A stretch of DNA of 64,000 nucleotides from Myxococcales bacterium (GCA_013298625.1 JAAFIF010000013.1:62001-126000), one strand, 5' to 3'. Counted from the first letter of the stretch, positions 1-8,923 are shown. Notes: generated by a model from the sequence alone, not told the origin. Program-made: numbers and translations.

Positions 1-278
1 TGCGCGGGGCCGGTGAGGGCGACGGCGCGGTGTTCGTTCTGGGGGAGGTTGACGCTCTGTGTTCCTGCGCCGGCCATGACGCGGACGCCGGGGTCGTAGG
101 CGAAGCCTGCGTTGACGCCGAACGACGGCGAGAGCTCGGGGGGCGTGGGCATTCCGAGCGGTCGACCGCCGTGCACGGAGTAGAGCCCTGCGGCGAGCTG
201 CACGTAGCAGCCGCTCGCGAGCAACGCGCTCGCGACGAGCGCGGCGAACCGATGGTGAACGAGCGTCGCACCAGTCAT
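1..278 (-). CDS. Lipoprotein of unknown function (3' part outside window)
   Basis: An open frame runs from an ATG at 276-278 off the left edge of the window, giving about 92 N-terminal residues. The start is MTGATLVHHR, followed by a hydrophobic stretch ending in the lipobox LLASGC, so it should be exported and lipidated at Cys. The visible mature part is rich in Gly, Pro and Ala and matches no family I can name. A GAGGG ribosome-binding site lies just upstream of the ATG. The downstream end is cut off, so total length is unknown. Confidence 0.6.
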   Translation of the reverse strand, partial: MTGATLVHHRFAALVASALLASGCYVQLAAGLYSVHGGRPLGMPTPPELSPSFGVNAGFAYDPGVRVMAGAGTQSVNLPQNEHRAVALTGPA

Positions 279-435
279 GGATCCCTCGGAGGCGTACGAG
301 TGTACCGCGGTCGACCGCAGGCGAGGGCAGTGACAGCCGCGCAGCGCGGGAGTTTCCTCGAAATCTCCCGACGTAGGACAAATCCGCCGCTGCTCGTTCG
401 CGCTGTAAGCGACCGGGTGGATCGCGCGTTGCGCG

Positions 436-1446
436 CTACCGCAGCGCCCGAGAGAGCCCCGCTGCGACCTCGATCACCGTCTTGGGCGAGCACCCCTCGG
501 CCTTGTTATTCACCAGCAAATAGCCCGGGATCTTTCGTCGCGCGGCCTCTTCGAGCAGCCCGATCACCTCGGCGCGCATGCCCTCGTCGCGCTCGACCAG
601 CTTGTCGAACGGCGCGAACGCCTCGCGCTGCTCTTCATAGCGTGTGCCTGGTTTCAAGAGCAGTCGGCTGATGATGAAGGGCTGCTCGTCGAGCGGGACG
701 AGCGCGCGCTGCTGCCCTGGCGACGGGACGAAGGACCAGTAGTTGTAGACGTGCGCGACGCGGCGGCGCGAGAGCACTGCGCGGTAGTCCTTGGTGAAGA
801 GGGCGCGGTCTCGCAGCTCGACGGCGAAGGGGATTTCGCTTGGCAATTCGCTGAGAAAATCGTCGAGCGCTTCGGCGAACTCGACGGGCTTCATCCGGGC
901 CTCCGGCGGAAGCGGCGGAAACTCCAGCAAGATGGGCCCGACCTTCTCGCCGAGCTCGTCGAGCAAGGGCGAGAGCATCTCTTCAGCGAAGCGCTGGACC
1001 GAGAGAAAGTCCTCGTTGTGCTCGCCCGCCCGACGCTTGTCTCTGTGCTGGCTAATGATGGGCGAGACGATGAGCTCGGGGGCCTTCGTGCAGAACACGA
1101 AGTCGTCCGGGGTCTGCTCAGCGTAGCGCTTGAGGTCGTCGCGGGGGATGGGCGCGTAGTAGCCGCGGTCGATGCCCACCGTGCGCAAGAGCGGGTGCGC
1201 GCTGTACTCGCGGAGGCCCTCGCGTGCGAGCTCTGCGGTTGAATGTGTGTGCGCATACACGATGCCCTTCCAGCCGGTGAAGCTCCACGAGCTCGTCCCG
1301 AAGCGCAGCGAGTCGGGCAAGGCGTCGGCGATGGCGCGAGCGTCGGCGTGGGCGCGCTCGATGACGGCGCGCTCTTCGCGTTCGGCGTCGGTGAGCGTGT
1401 GCTCCGTCGAGAACAGCGCGAGCTGTGGCTTCTCTCGCGCGCGCAC
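436..1446 (-). CDS. DUF72 (YecE-like) family protein
   Basis: A protein of about 336 residues of the DUF72/YecE family, a TIM-barrel fold of unknown biochemical role. Recognisable family signatures are FGTSSWSFTGWKG near the N-terminus, the VYNYWSF segment in the second half, and a C-terminal GYLLVNNKAEGCSP motif equivalent to the usual 'NN...G..P' ending. No ATG precedes the conserved domain. The start is either GTG at 1446 or TTG at 1452; the TTG overlaps the stop of the upstream lipoprotein gene as TTGA, suggesting translational coupling. The longer open frame upstream is antisense-type noise overlapping that lipoprotein. Confidence 0.85.
   Translation of the reverse strand: MRAREKPQLALFSTEHTLTDAEREERAVIERAHADARAIADALPDSLRFGTSSWSFTGWKGIVYAHTHSTAELAREGLREYSAHPLLRTVGIDRGYYAPIPRDDLKRYAEQTPDDFVFCTKAPELIVSPIISQHRDKRRAGEHNEDFLSVQRFAEEMLSPLLDELGEKVGPILLEFPPLPPEARMKPVEFAEALDDFLSELPSEIPFAVELRDRALFTKDYRAVLSRRRVAHVYNYWSFVPSPGQQRALVPLDEQPFIISRLLLKPGTRYEEQREAFAPFDKLVERDEGMRAEVIGLLEEAARRKIPGYLLVNNKAEGCSPKTVIEVAAGLSRALR
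1239..1251 (+). repeat. Dispersed 13-mer TTGAWTNNGTGTG
   Basis: Reads TTGAATGTGTGTG, followed by C. Lies inside the DUF72 gene, antisense to it (complement of the codons for THST). Confidence 0.6.
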
Positions 1447-1448
1447 GG

Positions 1449-2126
1449 TCAACGTCGTTCGGGGTTGGGGGCCATGTCGATGAGCATGGTCGAGTCGGTG
1501 ACGCGGATGTGGGCGAAGTGGTCGCCTGCGCCGGACATTCCGTTGGGGATGAAGAACGAGAACATCAGATCTCGGCCTCCCTGCGGCTTCGGTGTGAGCA
1601 CGGGGATCGCGCCCGAGGTTCGTCCCGTGGACTGGTTGGACAGGGGCGTGTCCGACCAGGTTGTCCCGTCGAAGACCGGGTAGGGGTAGTAGAGCAGGAC
1701 GCCGACGGTGCGAGCGAGCTCCGCTGCGCTCATGGGGCGCTGCGCTTGCTCTCTGAGCTGGTAGATGCGCTCGGCGCCCGCGAGCCCGAGGCTCACGCGG
1801 TCGTGCTCGATCGCGGCGACGGTCCATCGCTCGCCGACGCGGGCGGCGACCACGTCGATCGCGGGCACGCCGCCGATGGCGATCCTGCGCGGCGAGTGGG
1901 GCGCTTCGGGGGCGGCTGCGTCCTCTTCGACGGCGCGCTGCCGCAGGGCGTCGGCGATGCGCCGCAGCGACTCGTCGAGCGCCGGTCGAAACTCGCGCGC
2001 GCTCTCTGCGGGCCGCGCGGGCTGCACCGTGGGGGCCGCGGGCTCGCTCGGCGCGCTGGGTTTGCACCCAGCAAACGAGTGCAGCGCAGTGACGAGCAGC
2101 GAGAGCGAGAGGCGTCGATGGAGCAT
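1449..2126 (-). CDS. Putative lipoprotein, unknown function
   Basis: 225 residues starting MLHRRLSLSLL, with a signal peptide ending in the lipobox SFAGC. A short Ala/Pro/Glu linker follows and then a globular region of about 190 residues. I do not recognise a family. The C-terminal half has a YYPYPVFDG segment and ends close to the start of the DUF72 gene, which it overlaps or abuts, so the two are probably co-transcribed. The gene is divergent from the YqeY-like gene at 2233, with about 100 bp between the starts for both promoters. Confidence 0.7.
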   Translation of the reverse strand: MLHRRLSLSLLVTALHSFAGCKPSAPSEPAAPTVQPARPAESAREFRPALDESLRRIADALRQRAVEEDAAAPEAPHSPRRIAIGGVPAIDVVAARVGERWTVAAIEHDRVSLGLAGAERIYQLREQAQRPMSAAELARTVGVLLYYPYPVFDGTTWSDTPLSNQSTGRTSGAIPVLTPKPQGGRDLMFSFFIPNGMSGAGDHFAHIRVTDSTMLIDMAPNPERR

Positions 2127-2232
2127 TGGGGCAGCGCTCGAGAGGGTAGCAGACCTCGACGTGGGCGTTGACCACGGCGCGCTGCGTGCGTAGCAACGAG
2201 GGCCTCACTGGGGGATTCAGGAGAGCGGTTCG

Positions 2233-2655
2233 ATGCTGTTCGACGAGATCAAGAAGCGAATGATGGCCGCGATGAAAGCGGGAAACGTGGTCGAGAAGGA
2301 GATCCTCCGCACCGCCATCGGCGAGCTGACCAAGTCCGGCAAGGACGTCGACGACGCCGCGGTCGTGGCCGTGTTGAAGAAGCTCGTCAGCTCGAACCGC
2401 GAGACGATCGGCCTCGCGACGGACGCCGCGCAGAAGGCGACGCTCGAGCAAGAGATCTCGATCATCCAGGGATTTCTCCCGGCATCTCTGGACCTCGCGG
2501 CGGTGGTCTCTGCGCTCGAGCCCGTGGCCGACGCGATCCGCGCGGCGAAGAACGAAGGTCAGGCCTTCGGCGTGGCGTCCAAGCACCTGAAGGCCGCTGG
2601 GGCTTCGGTCGAAAACGACGACGTCAAGAAGGCCATCGCGCAGCTGCGCGCTTGA
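2233..2655 (+). CDS. GatB/YqeY domain protein
   Basis: 140 residues matching the stand-alone YqeY family, which resembles the C-terminal tRNA-interacting tail domain of GatB (Asp/Glu-tRNA amidotransferase subunit B). Visible signatures are KKRMMAAMKAG near the N-terminus, the EKEILRTAIGEL helix, and the EISIIQGFLPASL segment in the middle. Length is normal for the family (about 150). Function is unproven; it is thought to act around tRNA or translation. It is a single gene, convergent with the mannosyltransferase gene that ends 15 bp downstream. Confidence 0.9.
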   Translation: MLFDEIKKRMMAAMKAGNVVEKEILRTAIGELTKSGKDVDDAAVVAVLKKLVSSNRETIGLATDAAQKATLEQEISIIQGFLPASLDLAAVVSALEPVADAIRAAKNEGQAFGVASKHLKAAGASVENDDVKKAIAQLRA

Positions 2656-2670
2656 ATTCGTAAGCGATAT

Positions 2671-3951
2671 TCAAGCTCGCTGGCGGCGCCTGTGCGCCCA
2701 CGCGGCGAGCGCGAGCGCGAGCGGAACGATCGCCGTGAGCCAGAGCGGCCATCGCGCGGGGGTCCACTCTCGGCGCAGCGCGTAGCGGTCGATCACCTCG
2801 TACGTGAAGGGCGTGACCGTGGCGAGGCCCCAGGCGAAGGCGCTCGGGGCGCGCGCTGCGCACGCGAGCGACGGGAGCACGTACCAGGGGTACAGCGTGG
2901 GGTTGGTGACGGCGTAGCCGAGCAGGGCGTCGCGGGCGATCGCGCTGTGGCTCGCGCGGGGGCGGAGCCACTGGGCGAGCACCCAGAGGGCGCCGAGCGC
3001 CGAGAGCGCGGGGCGGATCACGGCGTCGCTCGTGGGCCAGCGCGTGTAGAGGGCGGTCCAGAGGGGGGCGCCGAAGTTCCAGTGGGTGGCGACGAGGGGG
3101 AGCGAGCCGGGCAGGGCGAGCCCGAGCGCCCAGGGCAGCGCGATCGTGAGCAGCGGCAGCAGCGCGCACGCGAGCAGAAAGCGCCAGCGCGAGCGGGCCC
3201 TCGGCCACAGGGCGACACACACAATCAAGGGAGTGAGCTTGAGCGAGACCGCGACGCCGAGCCACAGGCCCGCGCGCCCCCAGCGGTCGCGCTCGATCGC
3301 GAGCAGCGCCCAGATGAGCGCGGCGCCCGTGAGCACGTCGAGGTGCGCCCCGACGCCGCCCTCGAAGAGCACGAGCGGGTGCAAGAGCCACAGCGTCGCG
3401 GCGGCCCACTGCGCGGGGGTCTCACACGCGCGCGCGAGCGAGCGCGCCGAGAGCGCAGAGACCACAGCGAGCGAGAGCTTCCACAGCCAGAGCGAGAGCG
3501 AAGGGCCCCCGAGCGCGCACAGCGCGAAGAGCAGCTCGGCGAGCGGCGGATAGCAGCCCACCACGTCGTGGTGATCCGCCGGGAGCGGCCAACGCTCGCG
3601 CAGCGCAGCGAGCGCGGGCGCGTTGGGCGCGTGCGCGTACGGGTCGTGGCCCGAGAGCGCCGCGGCGCCGTCCCACAGGTAGCGACCGACGTCGGTGGTC
3701 GTAAACGGGTCGACCGCCACGAGCGCGACCCGCGCGAAGACGCTCGCGGCGAGCAAGCGCTGTTGAATGCGTGTGTCTGTATTCGAATCGAGCAGCGCGC
3801 GAGCGAGGGCGAGCTGCGCGAGGGCGAGCCCCGTGTGCAGCGCGATGTACGCGGGCGCGCGGGTCCCGAGCGGCGCGCGGGCGACCGCGTACGCGAGCGA
3901 GCTCGCGACGGCGATGATCCACGGCAGCGAGCGCGCGACGCGGCTGCTCAT
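2671..3951 (-). CDS. Polytopic GT87-like mannosyltransferase
   Basis: 426-residue membrane protein with about ten hydrophobic segments. It resembles the DUF2029/GT87 polyprenyl-phosphate-mannose-dependent mannosyltransferases. A loop after the second membrane segment carries DPFTTTDVGRYLWDG and GHDPYAHAPN, like the periplasmic catalytic loop of GT-C enzymes with a DxD-like acidic cluster. Likely role: transfer of a sugar from a lipid-linked donor to an envelope glycan on the outer face of the inner membrane. The ATG at 3949-3951 overlaps the TGA of the upstream GT2 gene (ATGA), so the two are translationally coupled; the GT2 enzyme may make its lipid-linked donor (inference). Confidence 0.8.
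   Translation of the reverse strand: MSSRVARSLPWIIAVASSLAYAVARAPLGTRAPAYIALHTGLALAQLALARALLDSNTDTRIQQRLLAASVFARVALVAVDPFTTTDVGRYLWDGAAALSGHDPYAHAPNAPALAALRERWPLPADHHDVVGCYPPLAELLFALCALGGPSLSLWLWKLSLAVVSALSARSLARACETPAQWAAATLWLLHPLVLFEGGVGAHLDVLTGAALIWALLAIERDRWGRAGLWLGVAVSLKLTPLIVCVALWPRARSRWRFLLACALLPLLTIALPWALGLALPGSLPLVATHWNFGAPLWTALYTRWPTSDAVIRPALSALGALWVLAQWLRPRASHSAIARDALLGYAVTNPTLYPWYVLPSLACAARAPSAFAWGLATVTPFTYEVIDRYALRREWTPARWPLWLTAIVPLALALAAWAHRRRQRA
3216..3228 (-). repeat. Dispersed 13-mer TTGAWTNNGTGTG
   Basis: Minus strand reads TTGATTGTGTGTG, followed by T. Inside the mannosyltransferase gene, sense strand, where it spells rare codons of LIVCV. Confidence 0.6.
3763..3775 (+). 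repeat. Dispersed 13-mer TTGAWTNNGTGTG
   Basis: Reads TTGAATGCGTGTG, followed by T. Inside the mannosyltransferase gene, antisense to it, 535 bp from the previous copy and in the opposite orientation. Confidence 0.6.
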
Positions 3952-4688
3952 CGCACCGGGTCGAAGCGAGGGCCGAGCGCGGCGGCGGTCATCCACGAGA
4001 GGATCTTCTTCGATGCGCCGAGCGTCCCGCGCAGGGTGCCAGCGACCTTCGGAGCGCCGCCGCGTCGATGGCGCCAGCCGACCTCGACCTCGCGCACCGA
4101 GAGCCCCTCGCGCAGCGCTTTGAGCTGCATTTCGATGGTCCAACCCCAGGTCGTGTCGCGCATGCCGAGCGCCTCGAGCGCGTCCCGACGGATCGCCCGA
4201 AAGGGCCCGAGGTCCGTGGTCTTCACGCCGAAGCGCGCGGTGAGCGCCGCCGCGGCGAAGGCGCTGCCGTACCGTTGCGTCGCGGTCATCGCGCCGGGCT
4301 CTGCGCGGGTGCGCGTACCGACGCACAGGTCGACCTCGGCTCTGGCCACCGGGCCTGCGACCGCCGCGAGGTCCGCGGGGTCGTCGCTGCCGTCGGCGAC
4401 CATCCATAGCACCACGCTGTCTGCGACGGGGATCGTCGCGAGGGCGGCGAGCGAGGCGTTTCCGTAGCCCTCGCGATCGCAGCGGATCACCTCGGCGCCG
4501 CACGAGAGGGCGCGCTCGGCTGTGCGATCGGTGCTTCCGTTGTCGACGACGATCACGCGCCGCAGCGCCTCGCGCGGAAGCTCGTCGAGCACGCCCGCGA
4601 TGCACTCTTCTTCGTTGCGCGCGGGGATGATCAGGTCCACCGGCCGCTCTGTCGTCGCGCTCAAGGTAGCGAGGTCTGTACGCCACAC
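3948..4688 (-). CDS. GT2 family glycosyltransferase (polyprenyl-phosphate sugar synthase-like)
   Basis: About 240 residues with a classic GT-A fold: IIPARNEEECI at the start, VVDNGSTDRT, and the DGSDDPADL acidic motif. TDLGPFRAIRR and WGWTIEMQLKA follow in the acceptor-binding half, as in DPM1/DpgD-like polyprenyl-phosphate glycosyltransferases. No C-terminal membrane domain is present, so it acts from the cytosol on a membrane lipid. The start is uncertain: GTG at 4688 (used here) or TTG at 4664, just before the conserved domain. It is divergent from the DUF547 gene and coupled to the downstream GT87-like gene. It may supply that enzyme's lipid-linked donor. Confidence 0.85.
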   Translation of the reverse strand: MWRTDLATLSATTERPVDLIIPARNEEECIAGVLDELPREALRRVIVVDNGSTDRTAERALSCGAEVIRCDREGYGNASLAALATIPVADSVVLWMVADGSDDPADLAAVAGPVARAEVDLCVGTRTRAEPGAMTATQRYGSAFAAAALTARFGVKTTDLGPFRAIRRDALEALGMRDTTWGWTIEMQLKALREGLSVREVEVGWRHRRGGAPKVAGTLRGTLGASKKILSWMTAAALGPRFDPVR

Positions 4689-4760
4689 GTCCGCCGCAGG
4701 TATCGAGAAATGATCGATGAATCCGTGACCAACGCTCGTCGTCGGACGTAGGTGCCTTCG

Positions 4761-5597
4761 ATGACAAAGCGCGCGGTTCGGCGATGGGTGAGCTCTGCGC
4801 TGTTCGCGCTCGCGTCGACGCTGTCGTCCGCAGCGGGGGCGCAGGACGCGGGCGTCGCGAGCGCTGATCCGTACGCGGGGTACGAGTCGCTCTTGCGCGC
4901 GGTGGTGCGCGGTGATGGCGTGGACTACCGGGCGCTGCGCGGGCGAATCGCCGAGCTGCGTGCGTTTTGCCAGTGGCTCGCCGACAACGGCCCGACGGCG
5001 ACCCCTGCTGCCTTCGCGACCGCTGACGCGCGGCTGTCCTATTGGCTCAACGCGTACAACGCGACGGTGCTGCGGGCCATCGCCGAGTCGCCAGAGTCCA
5101 TGCGCAACGTGCTCGAGTCGCAGCCGAACAGCGGGTTTTTTCGGGCGCGAACGCATCGGGTCGACCGCAGGTCGCTGACGCTCGACGCGATCGAGAACCG
5201 CGAGGTTCGCGAGCGCTTTCGCGACCCGCGCGTGCACAGCGCGCTCAACTGCGGGGCGCGGTCGTGCCCGCCGCTCTCGTCGCAGGCGTTTCGTCCGCGG
5301 ACGGTGTCCTCGCAGCTCGATCGGCTCGCGAGCGCGTGGGTCAACGGCGCCGCGGTGACCGTCGATGCGCGCGCGCGGGCGCTGCGGGTGAGCGCGCTGT
5401 TTCAGTGGTTCGCCGAGGACTTCTCGGGGACGATCCGCGGGCGGCCGGTCGAGGGCGTCACAGGGCCGATGCGCTTCGTGTTGGCGTTTGCGTCGCGCGC
5501 GAGGCGGGACGCGATCGTGACGCTGTGCGGTCCGACGCTGGCGCAGTGCCGTGTCGAGCACGTCCCGTACGACTGGTCGCTCAACAGCGCGCGGTGA
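4761..5597 (+). CDS. Secreted DUF547 protein
   Basis: About 278 residues with a cleavable signal peptide (MTKRAVRRW, hydrophobic core, cleavage near AGAQ). A full DUF547 domain follows, with the hallmark motifs YWLNAYNATVLRAI, ALNCGARSCPPL (two cysteines) and the LSWFAEDF-like segment FQWFAEDF. DUF547 proteins are periplasmic or lipid-linked proteins of unknown activity with a papain-like fold relationship proposed in the literature. The ATG at 4761 is preferred over an in-frame GTG at 4752 because AGGTG sits six bases upstream of it. It is a monocistronic gene, followed by the MITE-like element. Confidence 0.88.
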   Translation: MTKRAVRRWVSSALFALASTLSSAAGAQDAGVASADPYAGYESLLRAVVRGDGVDYRALRGRIAELRAFCQWLADNGPTATPAAFATADARLSYWLNAYNATVLRAIAESPESMRNVLESQPNSGFFRARTHRVDRRSLTLDAIENREVRERFRDPRVHSALNCGARSCPPLSSQAFRPRTVSSQLDRLASAWVNGAAVTVDARARALRVSALFQWFAEDFSGTIRGRPVEGVTGPMRFVLAFASRARRDAIVTLCGPTLAQCRVEHVPYDWSLNSAR

Positions 5598-5614
5598 GCG
5601 TTGGGGCAGCGTCT

Positions 5615-5817
5615 GGGGACGGTGTTCAATAGTTCACGAGAGCGCGTTAAGTGCTTGGATTGATTGAGTGTGTCCCTCGCTAAGCCGCCTGGCGTTCGTG
5701 AGCGATTGAGCACCGTCGCTCCGTCCGCGTTGGCGTTGTGCGCCAGCCACTGTCGGCACTGCGCTACGCGATCTCGCGGGGTTATCCCCGGTTCGTGAAC
5801 TATTGAACACCGTCCCC
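5615..5817. mobile_element. MITE-like element with 25-bp perfect terminal inverted repeats
   Basis: Two perfectly complementary 25-bp arms lie at 5615-5639 (beginning GGGGACGGTGTTC) and 5793-5817 (ending GAACACCGTCCCC). A diverged third copy, matching about 23 of 27 positions, is in the same orientation as the right arm at 5694-5720. Small hairpins lie at 5731-5745 (TGGCG/CGCCA) and 5777-5790 (CGGGG-TTAT-CCCCG). There is no coding frame inside. The structure fits a short non-autonomous element (MITE or REP/IS200-type derivative), or alternatively a bidirectional transcription-ending structure between the DUF547 gene and the helical-repeat gene. No transposase is present in the window. Confidence 0.6.
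5660..5672 (+). repeat. Dispersed 13-mer TTGAWTNNGTGTG
   Basis: Reads TTGATTGAGTGTG, followed by T. Inside the MITE-like element, just right of its left arm. Confidence 0.55.
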
Positions 5818-5833
5818 GCTCCTCCGTCCCCGC

Positions 5834-7102
5834 TCACCCGCGCGCGAGCTGCCGCGCCTGCTGCCGCGTGATCGCGTCCGCGTCGCTCTTGGCGATCTCG
5901 CGCAGCAGCCCCAGCACGCCCGCGACGACCCCGTTGTCCGCGAGCTCGCCGAGCGCGATCGTCCGCGCGCCCAGCGCCTCGTTCGCCAGCGCCACGCCCA
6001 GCGCTCGAACGCGCATCGCAGGGGACAACCACCGCTCGTTCACCGCGGATTTCGCGCGCTCGTCTGACTCTCGACCCAAGAGGATCCGCACGAGCGCTCG
6101 CCCGTCGAGCTTCGATCGGCTCAGCGCTTCGCACACCCGCTCGACCGCCGAGTCCATCGCGCGCTGCCGCTCTGCGCGCTCGTCAGCCTTGGCCGCGAGC
6201 AACATCCACGAGCTCGACTGCGCCTCGACCTGCGCGCGCAGCGCCTCCGCCGCGCACGCGCGAAGCACCTGCGCGAGCACCGCGCGGTCGAAGCTCGAGG
6301 CCGCTTCGGCGTGCGGAGCCAGATGCGCCAGCGCCACCGACGCGCGCACCGTCGAGAGCGCCCCCAGCGCCACCACGCGTGGTCCGCTCTCGCTCCACGA
6401 CGAGCGGCCCGCGCCGTCGTCCTCTGCGCCGTCGCTTCCGCCGGTCGCGAGCCACCTCCACAGCGCCGCGCACTCGCCGCTCGCCGTCGCGAACAGCGCG
6501 ACGATCACGTGCTCGGCCACCGCGCGAAGGTGCTCGAGCTCGGCCCTGCGCGCGCCCGCACAGGCGATCACCAGCGCGTAGTCGAGCGCCGCAGGACGCT
6601 CGCGGCCCTCGATCCACGCGCGCCACGTCGTCGCCGCGTCGCGGTCGGCCAGCGGATCTTCGCCTCCTGCGCCGAGCCACGCTTGCAGCGCGGCCCGCTC
6701 TCGCGCCGTCGCTCCTCGGGCCGAGGCCACCCGAGCCGAGAGCGAAAACGCCAGCGAGAGCGCCTCGCGATCCCGAGAAAACACCGGTCGAATCAGCGCC
6801 TCGGCGGCGACCTTGCGCAGCTCGTCCTTGGGCCCGAGCGCCACCGACGCGAGCGCCCAAAGCACCCCCGGGCCCGCGCGTCGATCCCGCGCCCGCGCTG
6901 CGACGTGCGCGACCGTCGCGACGTGCGCCGCTCCCTTGGTGCGCGCGATCAGCGCCGGCCACACCGCGTGCGCGATCGCGTCGCTGCCGGCGTCCGCCGC
7001 GACGAGCAGCGCCTCGCGCGCCTTGGCGTCGCTCGCGAACTGCGCCGCGACCGCGCGCCACACGGTCGGAGCGTCGCTTGGATGAGGCAGCGCGAAGGTC
7101 AT
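5834..7102 (-). CDS. Helical-repeat (HEAT-like) hypothetical protein
   Basis: 422 residues, almost entirely Ala/Leu/Arg/Glu-rich amphipathic helices without signal peptide or membrane segments, suggesting a HEAT/armadillo-type solenoid. No catalytic motif is visible. It is the third gene of an apparent operon (8920-9963, 7118-8923, 5834-7102), separated from the DUF2723 gene by only 15 bp. It may be a cytosolic scaffold for the two membrane proteins, but that is only inferred from position. Confidence 0.6.
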   Translation of the reverse strand: MTFALPHPSDAPTVWRAVAAQFASDAKAREALLVAADAGSDAIAHAVWPALIARTKGAAHVATVAHVAARARDRRAGPGVLWALASVALGPKDELRKVAAEALIRPVFSRDREALSLAFSLSARVASARGATARERAALQAWLGAGGEDPLADRDAATTWRAWIEGRERPAALDYALVIACAGARRAELEHLRAVAEHVIVALFATASGECAALWRWLATGGSDGAEDDGAGRSSWSESGPRVVALGALSTVRASVALAHLAPHAEAASSFDRAVLAQVLRACAAEALRAQVEAQSSSWMLLAAKADERAERQRAMDSAVERVCEALSRSKLDGRALVRILLGRESDERAKSAVNERWLSPAMRVRALGVALANEALGARTIALGELADNGVVAGVLGLLREIAKSDADAITRQQARQLARG

Positions 7103-7117
7103 CGCCGAGCGAGTGTT

Positions 7118-8923
7118 CTACTGCATCGCCGCGGCGAGCGGTCGCGTGCGGTCGAGCTCTTCGCGCACCGTGTCTTCGCTCACCGTCAACAAGTCCACCG
7201 GGCGAGCGGGCATCGGGCGCCCTCCGCACGCGCGCAGCAACGGAGGCTCTTGCCCGAGCGCCGCCGCGAACGCCCGCGCCGCGATCCCCGCGCACCCGAG
7301 CGACCGTGCGCTCTGACCGAAGACCAGCGCCGTCGACCAGTACAAGCGCTGGTCCCAACGCGAGCGCGCTGCCCTCGCGCGCGCGGCTCCGTCGCGGATC
7401 CATCGCACGGTCTCGACCGTCGATCGAGCGCTCGGGTCGCACCCTTCGCGGCTCGACCAGAGCAGCGCGCGCGGGCACGACTCGCCTCCTCCCGCGAGCG
7501 CGAGCAGCGCTGTGTCCTCGGCTACCACGGCCCGGCCGTCCGCGCGGCGCTCGAGAGACAACGCGAGTCGGCGCTCTCTCGATCGCCCAGGAGAGAGGTC
7601 GACCAACAGCGAAGGGTCGCGCGCCTGCGCCCAGCGCCAGGCCCAGCGCGAGCTCGCCCAGCCGGGGTTCAGCACGACGACGTCCCTTCGAAGGCCCTCG
7701 ACGCCCTGCAAATACAGCGCTGAAAACAGCAGGTGGTCCGACGAGAGCACGGCGATCGCCCGCTGCGGAGCTGCCTCGAGCGCGCGCGTGGCGATGGCGC
7801 GCGTCCCGTGCGACGAGCGGCCGTCGCGAAGCGCGAGCAGCGCTCCTGTGGCGAGCAGCGAGAGCGCGACGAGGTTCGCCGCGCGCGGCCGCTCGCCGTC
7901 GAGCGCGCGGAGCAGCCTCGCGCAGCCGGCCGACGCCAGCGCACACGAAATCAAGACGTACCCGCCGTAGTCCGGGTTCTCTCCGCGGTACGGAGCGTTG
8001 GCCGCGACCATCGCCACGCCCACGACCCACGAAAACAAGAGCCCGCCGAGCCACGGGTGTCGGCCGTGCTCGTCCTTGCGCGCGAGCCCCCACAGCCCGA
8101 GCGCGAGCAGCGGCGTGACCCCTGCGCGCGTGAGGTCCCAGAGAAACCACAGGGCGTTCGAGAGCCAGGTCGTCGCCGTGAGCGAGACGTTCGCCGCGAA
8201 GTCGCGGGCCGAGAGCAAGCGCCAGAGCGACCGCGCGTCGCGGGGCGCGTCCCACACGAGCGTTTGCTCTTCTCTCGCCCGCGCGGCGAAGGCGTACGCG
8301 TAGCTCGCGAGGGTCGTGCTCACCGCGCCGACGCTGACCGAGAGCGCCGCGAGCCACCGTCGCGCGCGCAGCAGCGGCGCGAGGATGGCCCACGCGCCCT
8401 GCGCCGCCAGGACGGGGTTGGTCGCCCCCGCGAGCCCCCACAGCGCGCTGCTGGCGGCGAGCGAGCGGGTCGTGCCGCTGCGGGCGAGCGCGAGCGCGCC
8501 GACCGTGAAGCACGCGGCGAGGGCGTACACTTCGACGCGGGTCGAGACCGCGCGAACCGGCGCGAGGCCGACGCAAGCGAGCGAGAGCGCGGCGAACAGG
8601 GCCCGTGTTCGAAGCGGATCGGGCGCGGCGCGCGTGACGATCGAGCTGCGAATCGCCAGCCAAAACGCGAGCGCTGCGGGGGCGATCGAGAGCCACGCGA
8701 GCGCCGTCAGCGGCGCCACTGGGCCGCGCGTGACGAGCCACCCGAGCATGGTGTGCGCGGGTTGTGATGGCGGGTGACCGAGGCCTGCGGTGACCGCGAC
8801 CAGCGCGAGCTCGGCGCTGTCGAAGGGGTCGAGGTCGAAGCTCGCGGTGTACGCGAGCGAGGCGCACGCGAGGGCGAGGCTGAGGGCGGTCGCGCTGATG
8901 GACGCACGACGCGCGGGGGTCAT
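7118..8923 (-). CDS. DUF2723 polytopic membrane protein (PMT-like)
   Basis: 601 residues. The first two-thirds hold about ten membrane segments and the last third is soluble. The family signature, DSAELALVAVTAGLGHPP, lies right after the first segment and is the counterpart of the acidic loop and HPP motif of GT-C/PMT-type enzymes. It is therefore probably a lipid-linked-sugar-dependent glycosyltransferase or a relative acting in the envelope. The C-terminal region (about 420-601) holds the AVLSSDHLLFSALYLQ and VVLNPGW segments seen in DUF2723 proteins. The ATG at 8921-8923 overlaps the TGA of the upstream UPF0104-type gene (ATGA). The start is therefore firm. Confidence 0.82.
   Translation of the reverse strand: MTPARRASISATALSLALACASLAYTASFDLDPFDSAELALVAVTAGLGHPPSQPAHTMLGWLVTRGPVAPLTALAWLSIAPAALAFWLAIRSSIVTRAAPDPLRTRALFAALSLACVGLAPVRAVSTRVEVYALAACFTVGALALARSGTTRSLAASSALWGLAGATNPVLAAQGAWAILAPLLRARRWLAALSVSVGAVSTTLASYAYAFAARAREEQTLVWDAPRDARSLWRLLSARDFAANVSLTATTWLSNALWFLWDLTRAGVTPLLALGLWGLARKDEHGRHPWLGGLLFSWVVGVAMVAANAPYRGENPDYGGYVLISCALASAGCARLLRALDGERPRAANLVALSLLATGALLALRDGRSSHGTRAIATRALEAAPQRAIAVLSSDHLLFSALYLQGVEGLRRDVVVLNPGWASSRWAWRWAQARDPSLLVDLSPGRSRERRLALSLERRADGRAVVAEDTALLALAGGGESCPRALLWSSREGCDPSARSTVETVRWIRDGAARARAARSRWDQRLYWSTALVFGQSARSLGCAGIAARAFAAALGQEPPLLRACGGRPMPARPVDLLTVSEDTVREELDRTRPLAAAMQ
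7942..7954 (-). repeat. Dispersed 13-mer TTGAWTNNGTGTG
   Basis: Minus strand reads TTGATTTCGTGTG, followed by C. In the DUF2723 gene, sense strand, codons for LISCA. Confidence 0.55.

Noticed and set aside
2640-2670. TTGAATTCGTAAG as another copy of the dispersed 13-mer
   Set aside because: Two mismatches in the GTGTG part; kept out of the count.
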